64,000 nt of DNA from Adlercreutzia sp. ZJ473 (GTDB taxonomy: Bacteria > Actinomycetota > Coriobacteriia > Coriobacteriales > Eggerthellaceae), in contig NZ_JAAVTO010000005.1 in NCBI RefSeq assembly GCF_013185065.1, positions 26,032 to 90,031 on the forward strand, in the 5' to 3' direction. Below the pieces are notes generated by a model. It saw only the letters and a program-made list of their open reading frames with translations. It was not told the DNA's origin and ran no database searches. Within the stretch, counting starts at the first letter, position 1; every line of letters starts with the position of its first letter. Positions 41,967 to 50,505 of the stretch are shown here, one piece after another. Made by a program: the position numbers and the translations under genes.

Positions 41967-42764
41967 ATGGGCGTTATCGAGTTACAGCAAGCCAGTTTTT
42001 CCTATGATGGAAAGACCGATATCTTCTGCAATCTCACTTGCACGATATCGACCGACAACATCTTCTGCATATTGGGGCCTAACGGTATCGGGAAATCCAC
42101 TCTCCTGAACGGCATCATGAACCTTCACCCTCTGAAGAGCGGGCGAGTCCTCATAGATGGCCGCGATGTCAAAAGCTATCCGCCTAAGGAGCTCGCGCGA
42201 AAGGTAGCTTATATTCCGCAGACCTATCAGATGGTGTTTCCGTATCGTGTCTTGGATTTGATCCTCATGGGTCGCACGCCGCATTTAAACGACGCGAACA
42301 AGCCGTCCCAGGACGACTATGACAAAGCCATGGAGGCCGTATGCGCCTTGCGGCTAGAGCCTTATCTCGATAGAGCTTGCACGCAGTTGTCCGGCGGCCA
42401 GTTGCAAATGGTCATGCTCGCGCGAGCCATCGCACAAGAGGCGGACTTCTTGATTCTGGACGAGCCTACTTCTCACCTCGATTATGGCAAGCAGATGGAG
42501 ACTTTGAAGATGATGTACCGCATGCACGAGCGCGGCATCGGGATCATTTTTACTTCCCATAATCCGGATCATGCGTTTTTGATCTGCGATCGCGTCGCGA
42601 TCATGAATCACAAGACGTTCCAAGAGACCGGCTCTCCGCAAGACGTGATCACTGCCTCCACTCTCAGCGAGATATACGGCGCTCGACTTCAGCTCATCCG
42701 CTATGGGGATGAGCTGCGCGGTACGGTATGCGCGCCCGCCAGCTTGGATATAGAGGAGTGGTGA
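41967..42764 (+). CDS. ABC transporter ATP-binding protein (FecE-like)
   Basis: 265 residues. Walker A GPNGIGKST (about 37-45), Q-loop YIPQTYQ, signature LSGGQLQMVMLARAI, Walker B FLILDEPTSHLDYG and the H-loop TSHNPDHA are all intact. It powers the FecCD permease. No spacing to the permease gene, so translation is coupled. The metal substrate is discussed with the cluster. Confidence 0.93.
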   Translation: MGVIELQQASFSYDGKTDIFCNLTCTISTDNIFCILGPNGIGKSTLLNGIMNLHPLKSGRVLIDGRDVKSYPPKELARKVAYIPQTYQMVFPYRVLDLILMGRTPHLNDANKPSQDDYDKAMEAVCALRLEPYLDRACTQLSGGQLQMVMLARAIAQEADFLILDEPTSHLDYGKQMETLKMMYRMHERGIGIIFTSHNPDHAFLICDRVAIMNHKTFQETGSPQDVITASTLSEIYGARLQLIRYGDELRGTVCAPASLDIEEW

Positions 42765-42844
42765 GGGTTCGTCGGAGCGTCGATGCCCGGTCGATCGAAC
42801 CCTCTCGCTTTTCTGTATAGAGAACGAACACGAAAGGAGAACCA

Positions 42845-43930
42845 ATGAAAGGAAAGCTGTTAGCTTCGATGATGGCGGCAATGCTCGTGGCTGCTGTGGG
42901 ATTGGCTGGATGCAGCCAGGGCGCATCGAGCGAGACGCAAACGACCAGCAACGCATCGAGCGAGGCAACTGCGAGCAGCGAGAGGACCATCACAGATCTT
43001 TCCGGCAACAGCATCGTGCTGCCTAATGTGATCGATAGCGTCGTCGTCCCGTTTCCCGCTGCGACCCAAACGGTCCTTGGCCTCGGTGCGGCCGATCTGC
43101 TCACGGGGGGCTATATACTCAACACCGACATGAATAAGGCAATGTTCGGAAAATATATGGATGCGATCACGCTGATCAGGCCCAATGACCTTAATAAGGA
43201 GGTCGTCCTGGGCTGCGATCCCGATTTCGCCGTTCTCGCCTCGCCGTCTCAGATGGAGGTATTGGAAGGCACGGACATCCCGCTGCTTCTTTACAAAACG
43301 TCCAATTTCGATGAGCTGGTCGCCTCTGTCCAGATGGTCGCAGACGCGATCGGCACCGATAAGGCTGCTGAAAACGCTAAGGCCTACAAGGAGTTCTATC
43401 AGAAGCTCGAGAGCAAGGTGAGCTCTCAGACGAAGGACATCCCCGAGTCCGCGAAACCAGTCGTATACGTATGCACCGAGGACGACGGACTCTCTTCTCA
43501 TGGAAAAGGCGGCGCTATCAATAGCTGGGTGACGCTTTGCGGAGGCAAGTATCTTTGCGACGTGCTGGGAGTCGAGGGCGGAGAGGTTTCTCTGACCGCC
43601 GAGCAGATCATTGAGGGCAATCCTGACATCATCATTTGCGTCACCACTGCCGGACGCGATGCGATTCTCAACAATCCCGCATTCGCCGAGCTCTCTGCGG
43701 TGAAGAACGGAAAGGTGTACGTCAACCCCATGGGCGGAAGCGTTTGGTTCAAGAGCCATTTCGAGATGCCGTTGGAGCTGACGTGGGCGCCTCTCATCAT
43801 CTCTCCGGACTACGTGACCGACCTCGACACGCGTTCTTACGTCGATGAATTCTACAAGACCTTCTATGGTTACACAGTGACCGACGAGGATTACGAGACC
43901 ATCATGAATCCTCCTGTCGGCTCGAGATAA
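42845..43930 (+). CDS. Periplasmic-binding-type lipoprotein of the FecCD transporter
   Basis: 361 residues. The signal peptide MKGKLLASMMAAMLVAAVGLAGC has the lipobox LAGC with Cys22 (sequence in outline), then a Ser/Thr-rich linker. The rest is a TroA/BtuF-type two-lobe binding domain (ITDLSGNSIVLPN, VLGCDPDFAVLAS, PVVYVCTEDDGLSSHGKGGAINS). It delivers substrate to the permease from outside the membrane. AAAGGAG lies 4 nt before ATG. Substrate from sequence alone is unclear; MolA-like oxyanion binding is a hypothesis based on the moeA partner. Confidence 0.88.
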   Translation: MKGKLLASMMAAMLVAAVGLAGCSQGASSETQTTSNASSEATASSERTITDLSGNSIVLPNVIDSVVVPFPAATQTVLGLGAADLLTGGYILNTDMNKAMFGKYMDAITLIRPNDLNKEVVLGCDPDFAVLASPSQMEVLEGTDIPLLLYKTSNFDELVASVQMVADAIGTDKAAENAKAYKEFYQKLESKVSSQTKDIPESAKPVVYVCTEDDGLSSHGKGGAINSWVTLCGGKYLCDVLGVEGGEVSLTAEQIIEGNPDIIICVTTAGRDAILNNPAFAELSAVKNGKVYVNPMGGSVWFKSHFEMPLELTWAPLIISPDYVTDLDTRSYVDEFYKTFYGYTVTDEDYETIMNPPVGSR

Positions 43931-43964
43931 AGGTTAGACTTCAAAAGAGGGTGAGGTAGAAAAA

Positions 43965-44807
43965 ATGAGAGAAGAGCCCGATACCGAGTTCAAGCGTGTG
44001 CATACGGCTGAGACATGGGACGGGTATGCCGATGTTTGGAAGCAAGAGCTCGACGGGGATCTAGCCTATCGGAAGAATACCGAGGAGCGCGCTCGCATCG
44101 AGACGGACTTCCTTGCTCGCAACGGCATTCTTCGCTCGGATATGGACGTCATAGATGTGGGAAGCGGTCCTTGCGTCATCTCGGCCGCACTGGCTCGTAG
44201 ATCGAGAAACGTAACAGCCACCGACATCTCACCTCGAATGCTTGAGGTGGGTAGGGAGTACTGCAACGAGGCCGGCATAAGGAACATCGGCTACATGCCT
44301 TGCGATTTCAGGGAATCGACTATGGAGGACCTTGGTTGGTCGAAAGCATTCGATCTGGCCTATGCGTCCATTACGCCGGCTTTAAGCGGTCGAAGAGGGC
44401 TGGAGAACTTCATCGAGTTGAGCCGAGCGTGGTGCGTCAACACCTCTTTCGTGCTCTATCGCACTTCCTTGGAAAGAGCCGCCCGTGAAATGCTCGGACT
44501 CGATCCAGACCATCCTCATTGGGACGGCTCGCAGTACAGGCAGACCTGGTGTGCTCTTTTCGATATGGGTTATTGCCCCAACACATTCTTCCATACGCAT
44601 TCTTGCACGACCTTTATCGCCCCGAATCTTCAAGAGGCTCAGACGCTTGCCTTTTGGTGCGGGAAACGCGGCGATGAGCTCGTCGTCGACTCGATATTGA
44701 ACATGCTGCGCGAGCTCGCCGACCAAGATGGATTGATCGAGGAAGAGCTCGAGGTGACCTACGCGACGACATATTGGGACGTGCGCATACGACAACCCCG
44801 CTGGTAG
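43965..44807 (+). CDS. SAM-dependent methyltransferase in the ABC cluster
   Basis: 280 residues, class I fold. Motif I VIDVGSGPCVISAALA (about 63-78), motif II ATDISPRMLEVG, and DLAYASITPALS in the motif IV region are visible. Substrate unknown. It lies 34 nt after the binding protein, last gene of the operon. Methyltransferases in metallophore or FecCD loci often modify the chelator or its product, which is one possibility here. Confidence 0.85.
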   Translation: MREEPDTEFKRVHTAETWDGYADVWKQELDGDLAYRKNTEERARIETDFLARNGILRSDMDVIDVGSGPCVISAALARRSRNVTATDISPRMLEVGREYCNEAGIRNIGYMPCDFRESTMEDLGWSKAFDLAYASITPALSGRRGLENFIELSRAWCVNTSFVLYRTSLERAAREMLGLDPDHPHWDGSQYRQTWCALFDMGYCPNTFFHTHSCTTFIAPNLQEAQTLAFWCGKRGDELVVDSILNMLRELADQDGLIEEELEVTYATTYWDVRIRQPRW

Positions 44808-45148
44808 GCAACGTGGCGCCCAGCCATCATGGGCCCTTTTCTCTGCAGGAGACTACCAGACAGTCTTGCGACTGCGGCCTAGGACGAGGCCCCGGACGAT
44901 TTCCCGGACACGGCAACGTGCGAAGGGAGATCAGGATGTTCAGCTTGGAGCTCAGCGCCAAAGCCCTAAAGGTGATTGAAGGGCACGATGGGTCCTACAC
45001 CGAGGGCTTTGGCGCTGGCGGGCGGATGCTCAGAGGCCGCCAAGAAAGCGCTCTGCGCATCTGAGCGCTGAGCAGAAGAGGTCCGTCGCCGATGCCAACC
45101 TGACAAGCAGAACGCTCTCCGAGGCGATTGCAGCGGATGTTCGAACTC
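44808..45148. other. Convergent intergenic region between methyltransferase and moeA
   Basis: Contains CATGGGCCCTTTT (near 44827), which also occurs in the FecCD leader (near 40659), and the 18-bp CCGGACGATTTCCCGGAC (44892-44909), which recurs with one change at 48771-48788. Apart from one small frame (44936-45064) no gene is apparent. Confidence 0.45.
44936..45064 (+). CDS. Possible 42-residue protein or gene fragment
   Basis: MFSLELSAKALKVIEGHDGSY continues to GFGAGGRMLRGRQESALRI and stops. GGGAGATCAGG precedes the ATG. The sequence has no low-complexity bias, so it may be a real small gene or the 5' piece of a lost one. No family recognised. Confidence 0.35.
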   Translation: MFSLELSAKALKVIEGHDGSYTEGFGAGGRMLRGRQESALRI

Positions 45149-46471
45149 CTAAAGTGAGGCGTTGCGAAGCTCTACTTTGATGACGTCCCCTTTCCTCGGT
45201 GCTTTCGATTCATTCATGGGCATCATGTAGTATGCATTTGCTTTTTGCATTTGCGCTGATCCGGGATGTCCTTTCACGGGAGTCGCCACCAGATTGCCCT
45301 GTTCGCCAGCCTCCAAGGTCACGAATCTGATCGCGTAGAACTCATCGTCCGGCAAAACGACGCTCGGTCGCGCCTCTCCAGATGGCTTTCCGGTTTGGTC
45401 GGGCTTTTTCACAGCACGTGCGGGAAACTCCTCGAAGAGAACGGCCGGAATGAGCCTCGGGGTCGGATCAAGACCAAGAAGGCTCTTCATGATCGGAAGT
45501 AAATAGAAGTTCAAGGTGAACGAAGCTCCACCACTCGGACCCGATATGCCGACGATCGGCGTGTTCTCAACGAACGCGTAGGAGCTATGATGGCCCGGTC
45601 CATGCTTCGTCTCATGGCAGATGATCGTTCCCATGCCCTCAAGGACCTCGACGGACCAATCGTCCGATCCTTTCGATGATCCTGCGTTCAATACGACGAT
45701 GTCTGCAACCGAGCAAGCCTTCACGACCGCTGCCCGAATCGCTTCGCGCTCGTCGGGCACGATATCGAAGGGAATGAATATCCCGCCCCAAGCCTCGACC
45801 TTGCCTTGAACTACAGCGCTATTGGACTCATACACCTTACCGATGCCGGCGAACTTCTCAGGCGCGTCAGAGGCGAAGGGGATGTTCGGAGAGACAAGCT
45901 CGTTGCCCGTGGCAATGAAGGCGACGCGCGGTTTGGCCGCCACTTCAATCGATGCGTATCCAGCTGATGCGATCTGCGCAGCGATGTCCGGCGCGATGAC
46001 GCATCCTTTTTCTACGATCAAGTCTCCTCGCCTGAAGGTCGATCCGGCTTCGCGCGTACCAGCGAATCTCTCAGAAGGCGCAGCGGCGATCTCGACGTGC
46101 TGCTCGTCATCGGAGACGATCACATGTTCGATGACAATCGCGGTGTCGAAATCGGTTGGCATCGCGACACCGGTGTTCGCAAACTCCCAGTCAACGCCTC
46201 TTACCCAGCCGCTCGTGTCGGGAAGCTCGCCCTCGGCGAGCCCTTGGAAATGATCCCAGCGAACCGCAATGGAGTCCATCGCACACGAACGCACGTTGGG
46301 AATGTCGGTTTTTGCGTATATGTCCTCGGCTAGAACGCGACCGTACGCCTCGTTGAGCGGCACTCGATCGATGCTCGGTTTCTTTTGGCCTCCATCGACC
46401 TCGATCACGCGCAGAATCTGGTCGACCGCGTCTTCGCGCGACAATTCGATATGGCCCGTATGATCTCTCAT
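45149..46471 (-). CDS. moeA: MoeA-family molybdopterin molybdotransferase, divergent
   Basis: 440 residues with the MoeA layout: MoeA N domains (VPLNEAYGRVLAEDI, CAMDSIAVR), the MoCF-binding domain (VAFIATGNELV) and a C-terminal beta domain. MoeA inserts molybdate or tungstate into molybdopterin-AMP. The normally GGxSxGDxD loop reads NAGSSKGSDDW, and the later GxPxS loop is SGPSGGASF, so it is a divergent paralogue, perhaps specialised for one metal. ATG 46471 has AGAGG 5 nt upstream. Convergent with the FecCD operon and driven by a sister promoter. Confidence 0.85.
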   Translation of the reverse strand: MRDHTGHIELSREDAVDQILRVIEVDGGQKKPSIDRVPLNEAYGRVLAEDIYAKTDIPNVRSCAMDSIAVRWDHFQGLAEGELPDTSGWVRGVDWEFANTGVAMPTDFDTAIVIEHVIVSDDEQHVEIAAAPSERFAGTREAGSTFRRGDLIVEKGCVIAPDIAAQIASAGYASIEVAAKPRVAFIATGNELVSPNIPFASDAPEKFAGIGKVYESNSAVVQGKVEAWGGIFIPFDIVPDEREAIRAAVVKACSVADIVVLNAGSSKGSDDWSVEVLEGMGTIICHETKHGPGHHSSYAFVENTPIVGISGPSGGASFTLNFYLLPIMKSLLGLDPTPRLIPAVLFEEFPARAVKKPDQTGKPSGEARPSVVLPDDEFYAIRFVTLEAGEQGNLVATPVKGHPGSAQMQKANAYYMMPMNESKAPRKGDVIKVELRNASL

Positions 46472-46598
46472 CTTGCCTCTTTCTCGCATTCATGCGTCAT
46501 CTTGTCGACCAAAACCCAGCATCGCGAACGCTAAGATCGAGCATTCGCGTGATACCGTAAGGGGCGTTTCAATCTAGACGGAATTCTGATGTGTCTCG

Positions 46599-46621
46599 GG
46601 ATCCTCTCCTAGATAGGATCC
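46599..46621 (-). promoter_or_regulatory. Hairpin in the moeA leader
   Basis: GGATCCT-(9)-AGGATCC, 7-bp arms, within the transcribed leader between the moeA promoter and its start (about 150 nt). No match to the Moco riboswitch was recognised. Confidence 0.4.
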
Positions 46622-46632
46622 TCGTATTAATT

Positions 46633-46661
46633 ATTTTATTCGCGATCAAGGATAATGTCAA
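46633..46661 (-). promoter_or_regulatory. moeA promoter with the shared operator
   Basis: On the minus strand: -35 TTGACA (46656-46661), 17-bp spacer beginning TTATCCTTGAT, -10 TAAAAT (46633-46638). The string TTGACATTATCCTTGAT differs at one position from the FecCD promoter. Confidence 0.8.
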
Positions 46662-46759
46662 CGAAGCATGCAAGGAGGAGCGTGCCAAAGAGCAAAGCCG
46701 TCAAAACTGCTGCTTTGCGAAATTTTTCATACTCATCGCACCTCAAACGGGCGTTGCGT

Positions 46760-47488
46760 TTACTTTGATAAGTTTCCTTCACTATTGAGCATGGGATAAA
46801 GCTCGACCTCAAGCTCCTTGTCAAGATTTGCAAAGCGCCGCTCGCGTCCCTCGAAACCGAATGGGAAGGCTGCTGAGAGGGTGGTATCATAAAGGATCGT
46901 CTTATGGAACAAATTTCGCTGATCTGTCGCGCCGATATCACCCAAAAGTTTCACCAAGTTCGATATGTCATAGAGGTCTCGAACCTTTACTCTGCTGAAG
47001 AACGCCTTTGCCTTCCCACCAACGAGCTCGTAATCCGACAATAGCGGAACCTTAAGATCATCTCGCAAAGGCGTGCTGCGTTCCTCGACAGGGAAAAGCG
47101 GCACTCGATTGAGATACGTGAAATCGATCTTCAGGTTGTCTGGGCCATGCGAACCTCTATAGCCAAGAAAGAAGGAACGCCCAGCATGTTCTGCTCTCCC
47201 CGAATCAATCGAATAGCCAAGGGCATGAGCCACGTCATCAATCGCCTGTTCTATCTCTGGCTTGATCGCCAACATAGAATCCCTCTCGGAGCTTCCGATA
47301 TAGGTCGCATCTATATCGACAGAAAGCCTCGGGATATCGAGCATGAAGAGATTGATGGCGGTCCCGCCATACACTGCGAACCGTCCCTTGAGCAAAGGAT
47401 GCTCCGTCATCTCTTCCAAGACATCGAGCAGCCTCTCGACCTTATCAGTCGTCTCAGGCAGAAAAGCCATCATCTTCTCGTTATCCAC
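46760..47488 (-). CDS. abiEii: AbiEii-type nucleotidyltransferase toxin
   Basis: 242 residues. The DNA-polymerase-beta-type nucleotidyltransferase core is AVYGGTAINLFML followed by RLSVDIDATYIG (about 38-65): a GG/GS motif and Asp-x-Asp. A Lys in the LVGGKAKAFFSRVKVRDLYD region near residue 160-175 is also family-typical. In the AbiE phage-abortive system the toxin transfers nucleotides to tRNA and is held by transcriptional control of AbiEi. It overlaps abiEi by 19 nt. Confidence 0.88.
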   Translation of the reverse strand: MDNEKMMAFLPETTDKVERLLDVLEEMTEHPLLKGRFAVYGGTAINLFMLDIPRLSVDIDATYIGSSERDSMLAIKPEIEQAIDDVAHALGYSIDSGRAEHAGRSFFLGYRGSHGPDNLKIDFTYLNRVPLFPVEERSTPLRDDLKVPLLSDYELVGGKAKAFFSRVKVRDLYDISNLVKLLGDIGATDQRNLFHKTILYDTTLSAAFPFGFEGRERRFANLDKELEVELYPMLNSEGNLSK

Positions 47489-48234
47489 GATTCCACCTCT
47501 TCTATCGGCTCAGGAAAGATAAGTCTCCACTCAGGCGACCATCCCTCACTTCCCGCTTTTATCCTGCCAAACCTGTAAGGTCCTTTTCCGAGAAGCGACC
47601 TTAGCTCATCGAGCACCTTCTCAGGGACGCGCCAATCGGATGCCTTCTGGGACAAAACCCATCCGATACGCGAAACGTCAGTCTTATCCAGAGATCTTGC
47701 CATCTCAAGCACGACGTCGCAGTCGATATAGGCAAAGGAGCTTACCGCGCGAATCGATTCCTCAATGCCTCCGGCGCGATCAGGTCTCGCAAGACAGTCG
47801 CACAGCGTTTGCTCCTTCGTGGTCACGTTGATGCGTCCGACGGCATCGGTTCTTACTTTGCGCGTGCGCATGTTAGCTTCTGGCGGGTAAGGCACATAGC
47901 GAATCCCCCGATACTCAAAGGCCGTCTTCAACTTGCCTGTACGAAACTCGCGCTGGAAGGACACGTCATGCGCAACGCCCAAAACATCAAGGGCAGCGTG
48001 ATAGCAAACAGCGGCTTCAGGATCGATGCCGGTGATGACCTCCAGCGAATCAGGCAGAGTGCCCTCATATCGTCCAGCCATCGAGGCGTAAAGGCCTTGT
48101 CTGATTCGTTCGGCCTTTCCCGTCTTGACGGCAATGCGCAGCTGCTCTTCCGCAGACGAAGGCGAGTCGCACGATGCCAGGAGCTCGCTCGTCTTGAAAA
48201 CATGATGGGTCGATATGTACTCAGTGAACTTCAC
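47470..48234 (-). CDS. abiEi: AbiEi-type antitoxin/transcriptional repressor
   Basis: 254 residues. The N-terminal winged helix (FKTSELLASCDSPSSAEEQLRIAVKTGKAERIRQGLYAS, in parts) binds DNA. The C-terminal part (RYVPYPPEANMRTRKV, TTKEQTLCDCLARPDRAGG) is the AbiEi_4-like neutralising region. GTG 48234 is the start; a -10 TATAAT lies only 7 bp upstream, so the message seems leaderless. Large nested inverted repeats cover the promoter, fitting autoregulation. With AbiEii a type IV toxin-antitoxin and defence unit. Confidence 0.88.
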   Translation of the reverse strand: MKFTEYISTHHVFKTSELLASCDSPSSAEEQLRIAVKTGKAERIRQGLYASMAGRYEGTLPDSLEVITGIDPEAAVCYHAALDVLGVAHDVSFQREFRTGKLKTAFEYRGIRYVPYPPEANMRTRKVRTDAVGRINVTTKEQTLCDCLARPDRAGGIEESIRAVSSFAYIDCDVVLEMARSLDKTDVSRIGWVLSQKASDWRVPEKVLDELRSLLGKGPYRFGRIKAGSEGWSPEWRLIFPEPIEEVESWITRR

Positions 48235-48296
48235 ATTGCAAATTATACTTTAAAACCCCAATAAGTAATTGGGGTTTCTGATAGTAATTTGCAATG
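48234..48296 (-). promoter_or_regulatory. abiE promoter within nested perfect inverted repeats
   Basis: Outer arms of 12 bp, CATTGCAAATTA and complement (48234-48245, 48285-48296), enclose inner arms of 10 bp, AAACCCCAAT and complement (48253-48262, 48268-48277). The minus-strand -10 TATAAT is at 48242-48247, between the inner and outer arms, next to the start codon. Confidence 0.85.
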
Positions 48297-48917
48297 CCAT
48301 GAATAATCCTATTTCGAACTTCTCAAATTATTTCGTTTTCTCGAAATAGAAGAATGCCAGGGGACTGCCCCCGGCGCTTGGAGGTAGCTTATTCAGCCAC
48401 CGATATACTGTATTTATTATCAATCCCAAAGGCAAAACAGGCTCATATTAGCCGAAGACGCCGTTTTGCAGGGATCCGTAATGAACGTCTAATCCGTCTT
48501 GACTGGAACATCAATTCTGTCCCTGACGACACATTCTCCACCTTTCACGATATAGCATTCCGCAAAATGAGGTCCTGAGAAGCAAGTGTTTTCATGATGC
48601 TTGGACTTGTTGGAATAACTTTTGATTTGGCCTCTTATCTGGTTTTAATATGAGCTATTTCGCCAACATTTCTGGCTTTCCAGAAGACGTCATAAGGTTT
48701 GGACACCGTACAATCAACTATCTCAAAACCGAGACCTTTGTCTTTTCGTAAGAAAATACCATCTGGGGGACCGGACGATTTCCTGGACTCCCTAGGAGGC
48801 GCAGACCCTCAGCGCACGATTGAAGCAGTCCGCAGAAATGCAGGGCAACTAGGGAACCGTCCCTTCGGCATGCAGGCAGTTCCGTTTTCCATTCGCCGAC
48901 CGTATGATGCCGTCTAC
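48297..48917. other. Gene-poor AT-rich stretch
   Basis: About 620 bp without a convincing gene. A 75-codon frame (48699-48926) reads GPDDFLDSLGGADPQRTIEAV in its middle and includes the second copy of CCGGACGATTTCCYGGAC (48771-48788); it lacks a ribosome site and I treat it as a fragment. Confidence 0.45.
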
Positions 48918-48955
48918 TATACTTAGTAAAGTATAATCCTCAAGTGACTATAATT
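48918..48955 (+). promoter_or_regulatory. Promoter region of the 195-residue protein
   Basis: TATACTT-AGTA-AAGTATA (48918-48935) is an inverted repeat containing or followed by TATAAT (48932-48937), with another TATAAT at 48949-48954. Either could be the -10; the palindrome would overlap the start of transcription. Confidence 0.5.
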
Positions 48956-48984
48956 ATCGCCCGTAGGCTTTAGAAAGGATGACT

Positions 48985-49572
48985 ATGGTAAACACAGTTG
49001 CAGCTATCGGCACCTTCGGAGATGACGGCACCCCGTCAACCGTTGCGGTACCCGATGACATCAACGAGGTGCTCGATACGCTCAATGCCATCGTGGACAA
49101 GTACGACACGGGCGATGTCCTCTCGGACGAGGATTACCAGATCGTGAAGGCGTACCTGCCTGCGATCGGCGTAGAAGAGACCTCCGTGTCCGCCTATGAT
49201 GCGCTGCTCGGCAGCGGCTCCTACAAGTTCAGCCGTGCTGACAAGGGTCTTGAACTGCTCGTTCAGGGTGATCTGGGCTGCCGCGATTCAGGTGAGGCTC
49301 GTATCGAGTGGTGGGGCACCATCGACATCCAGAAGACGAGCGGTGACACCGTCATCAAAGACTACGACATCACCTTCCGCGGAGCGAGCTTTGGAATGGG
49401 GCCCACCGGCAAGATGAAGCTCATCTACAAGCGCGATTTCAACCGTGAGTTCCTTGGCTGCGACCAGGTATCCTCCTCGTTCATCGATCGCTTCTCGTTC
49501 ACTCAGTGGGGCTTCTTCTTCAGCGCTTCCTGTGACCTCACCACCAGCGAGGGCGATATCAGCATTCGCTAA
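48985..49572 (+). CDS. Hypothetical protein, beta-rich
   Basis: 195 residues, start ATG 48985 with AAAGGA 5-6 nt upstream (an ATG at 48979 overlaps that site). The first half is acidic and helical (DDINEVLDTLNAIVDKYDTGDVLSDEDYQ), the second half has alternating polar/aromatic strands (EWWGTIDIQKTSGD, FGMGPTGKMKLIYKRDF). No signal peptide or known motif. A good terminator follows. It could be a carrier or immunity-like protein, but nothing in the sequence supports a choice. Confidence 0.7.
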   Translation: MVNTVAAIGTFGDDGTPSTVAVPDDINEVLDTLNAIVDKYDTGDVLSDEDYQIVKAYLPAIGVEETSVSAYDALLGSGSYKFSRADKGLELLVQGDLGCRDSGEARIEWWGTIDIQKTSGDTVIKDYDITFRGASFGMGPTGKMKLIYKRDFNREFLGCDQVSSSFIDRFSFTQWGFFFSASCDLTTSEGDISIR

Positions 49573-49643
49573 CCCCAGGGCTTCGGAGCGCTGGGCGCAT
49601 AGCGCGAGACGCGCCGCCCATTCAAGCCTTTCCTTCCTTACGC

Positions 49644-49684
49644 AAAACACCCCGACCTTTCCCCTAGCCCAGTCGGGGTGTTTT
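49644..49684 (+). terminator. Strong rho-independent terminator
   Basis: AAAACACCCCGAC/GTCGGGGTGTTTT, 13-bp perfect stem with a 15-nt loop, A-tract on one side and T-tract on the other, so it can act on both strands. Confidence 0.92.
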
Positions 49685-50101
49685 CGCGCCCGCGGACCGT
49701 ATCACGGATGTTGCGGAAGCATCTGATCGAAGCGCGGGACAAGGCTAAGTCGGTAATCGCGGTGGAAGCCTTCGGGCGACACCTGAGGGGGCTCGACGTG
49801 ACGGCCCCCCTTTTCGTGCAAAAAAAGCGGCAGGGGACTTCCCCTGCCTTCGGTGGTCCTGGGCTTTGCAGCCAGACCAGCTGCAATTCATTTTAATCGA
49901 ACCTTACTAGGACCCACTAGGACCTGAAGGGCCGAGTAAATCTTTGCCCGTTTCGTCTTAAATTCGCTTCGGCGCCGATTCGGCTCCTTGGTCAACGGTG
50001 GTCATCCGTGCTCGCTAGAGGGCAGATTCAGTCACCCTATTTCGACCCATTCGGCTCCGATTCGGCTCCAAGGGTTTTGAAGAACCCACCGCAAAAAAGA
50101 A
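49685..50101. other. Chromosomal flank left of the integrated element
   Basis: No credible gene. Holds a tandem ACTAGGACC pair (near 49906 and 49915) and three copies of ATTCGGCTCC (near 49979, 50050, 50061), probably debris of earlier insertions at this tRNA locus. Confidence 0.4.
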
Positions 50102-50102
50102 A

Positions 50103-50134
50103 CGCAGGTCAGAGTTTTAGGCATCTGACCTGCG
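50103..50134 (-). terminator. Original tRNA-fMet terminator, now orphaned
   Basis: CGCAGGTCAGA/TCTGACCTGCG, 11-bp stem, followed on the minus strand by TTTCTTTTTTGC. It follows the displaced 3' tRNA piece (50140-50188), showing where the chromosomal tRNA once ended. Confidence 0.85.
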
Positions 50135-50139
50135 ATAAC

Positions 50140-50188
50140 GTTTGGTCGCGGGGGCAGGATTTGAACCTACGACCTCCGGGTTATGAGC
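50140..50188. repeat. Left att repeat (tRNA 3' fragment)
   Basis: 49 bp identical to 63680-63728, starting GTTTGGTCGCGG and ending GGGTTATGAGC. It covers the tRNA-fMet 3' end through the anticodon. Confidence 0.95.
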
Positions 50189-50505
50189 GATTCAAACCCG
50201 ATTGTCAGGCTTTATCCTGCTTTCCACGCAGCCTCAAACATCCAGGCTGAGGTTCATTTCATTGTATCAGGCTTTGTCACGAATCGTCTTGTTCTTCAAG
50301 TTTTTTTATCAGCTTTGGTGCCAATTTGGTGCCAAGTATGGTGCCAAATTAGCGCCAAGGCTTGGCTGTGGAAAACCCGGTACTGAGGCATGCTCCGCGA
50401 GGAAAGATCTTCAAGGGTGCCGCATAGACGGCGCCCTTGAAGACAGTTCTCTTTCAGCCGCAACCCTGGCACCAGTTTGGCGAGGCACTGGAGAAAGGAA
50501 ATCGC
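50189..50505. other. Left arm between att and the integrase gene
   Basis: 317 bp containing the four-unit arm-site array (50315-50358) and the integrase promoter region. A G-C-rich inverted repeat AAGGGTGCCG...GGCGCCCTT at about 50412-50441 precedes the gene. No separate gene called. Confidence 0.5.
50315..50358 (+). repeat. Left array of integrase arm-type sites
   Basis: TTGGTGCCAA (50315, 50326), ATGGTGCCAA (50338) and TTAGCGCCAA (50349): four units with starts 11, 12 and 11 bp apart. A matching array is at the right end. Confidence 0.8.

Noticed and set aside
44826..45064. Moco or tungsten-type riboswitch near the metal cluster
   Set aside because: Short hairpins only; the conserved Moco RNA motifs were not recognisable, and the region is between convergent genes.
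48699..48926. 75-codon frame as a small gene
   Set aside because: No ribosome site, and the start lies in AT-rich DNA without promoter; more likely a fragment.
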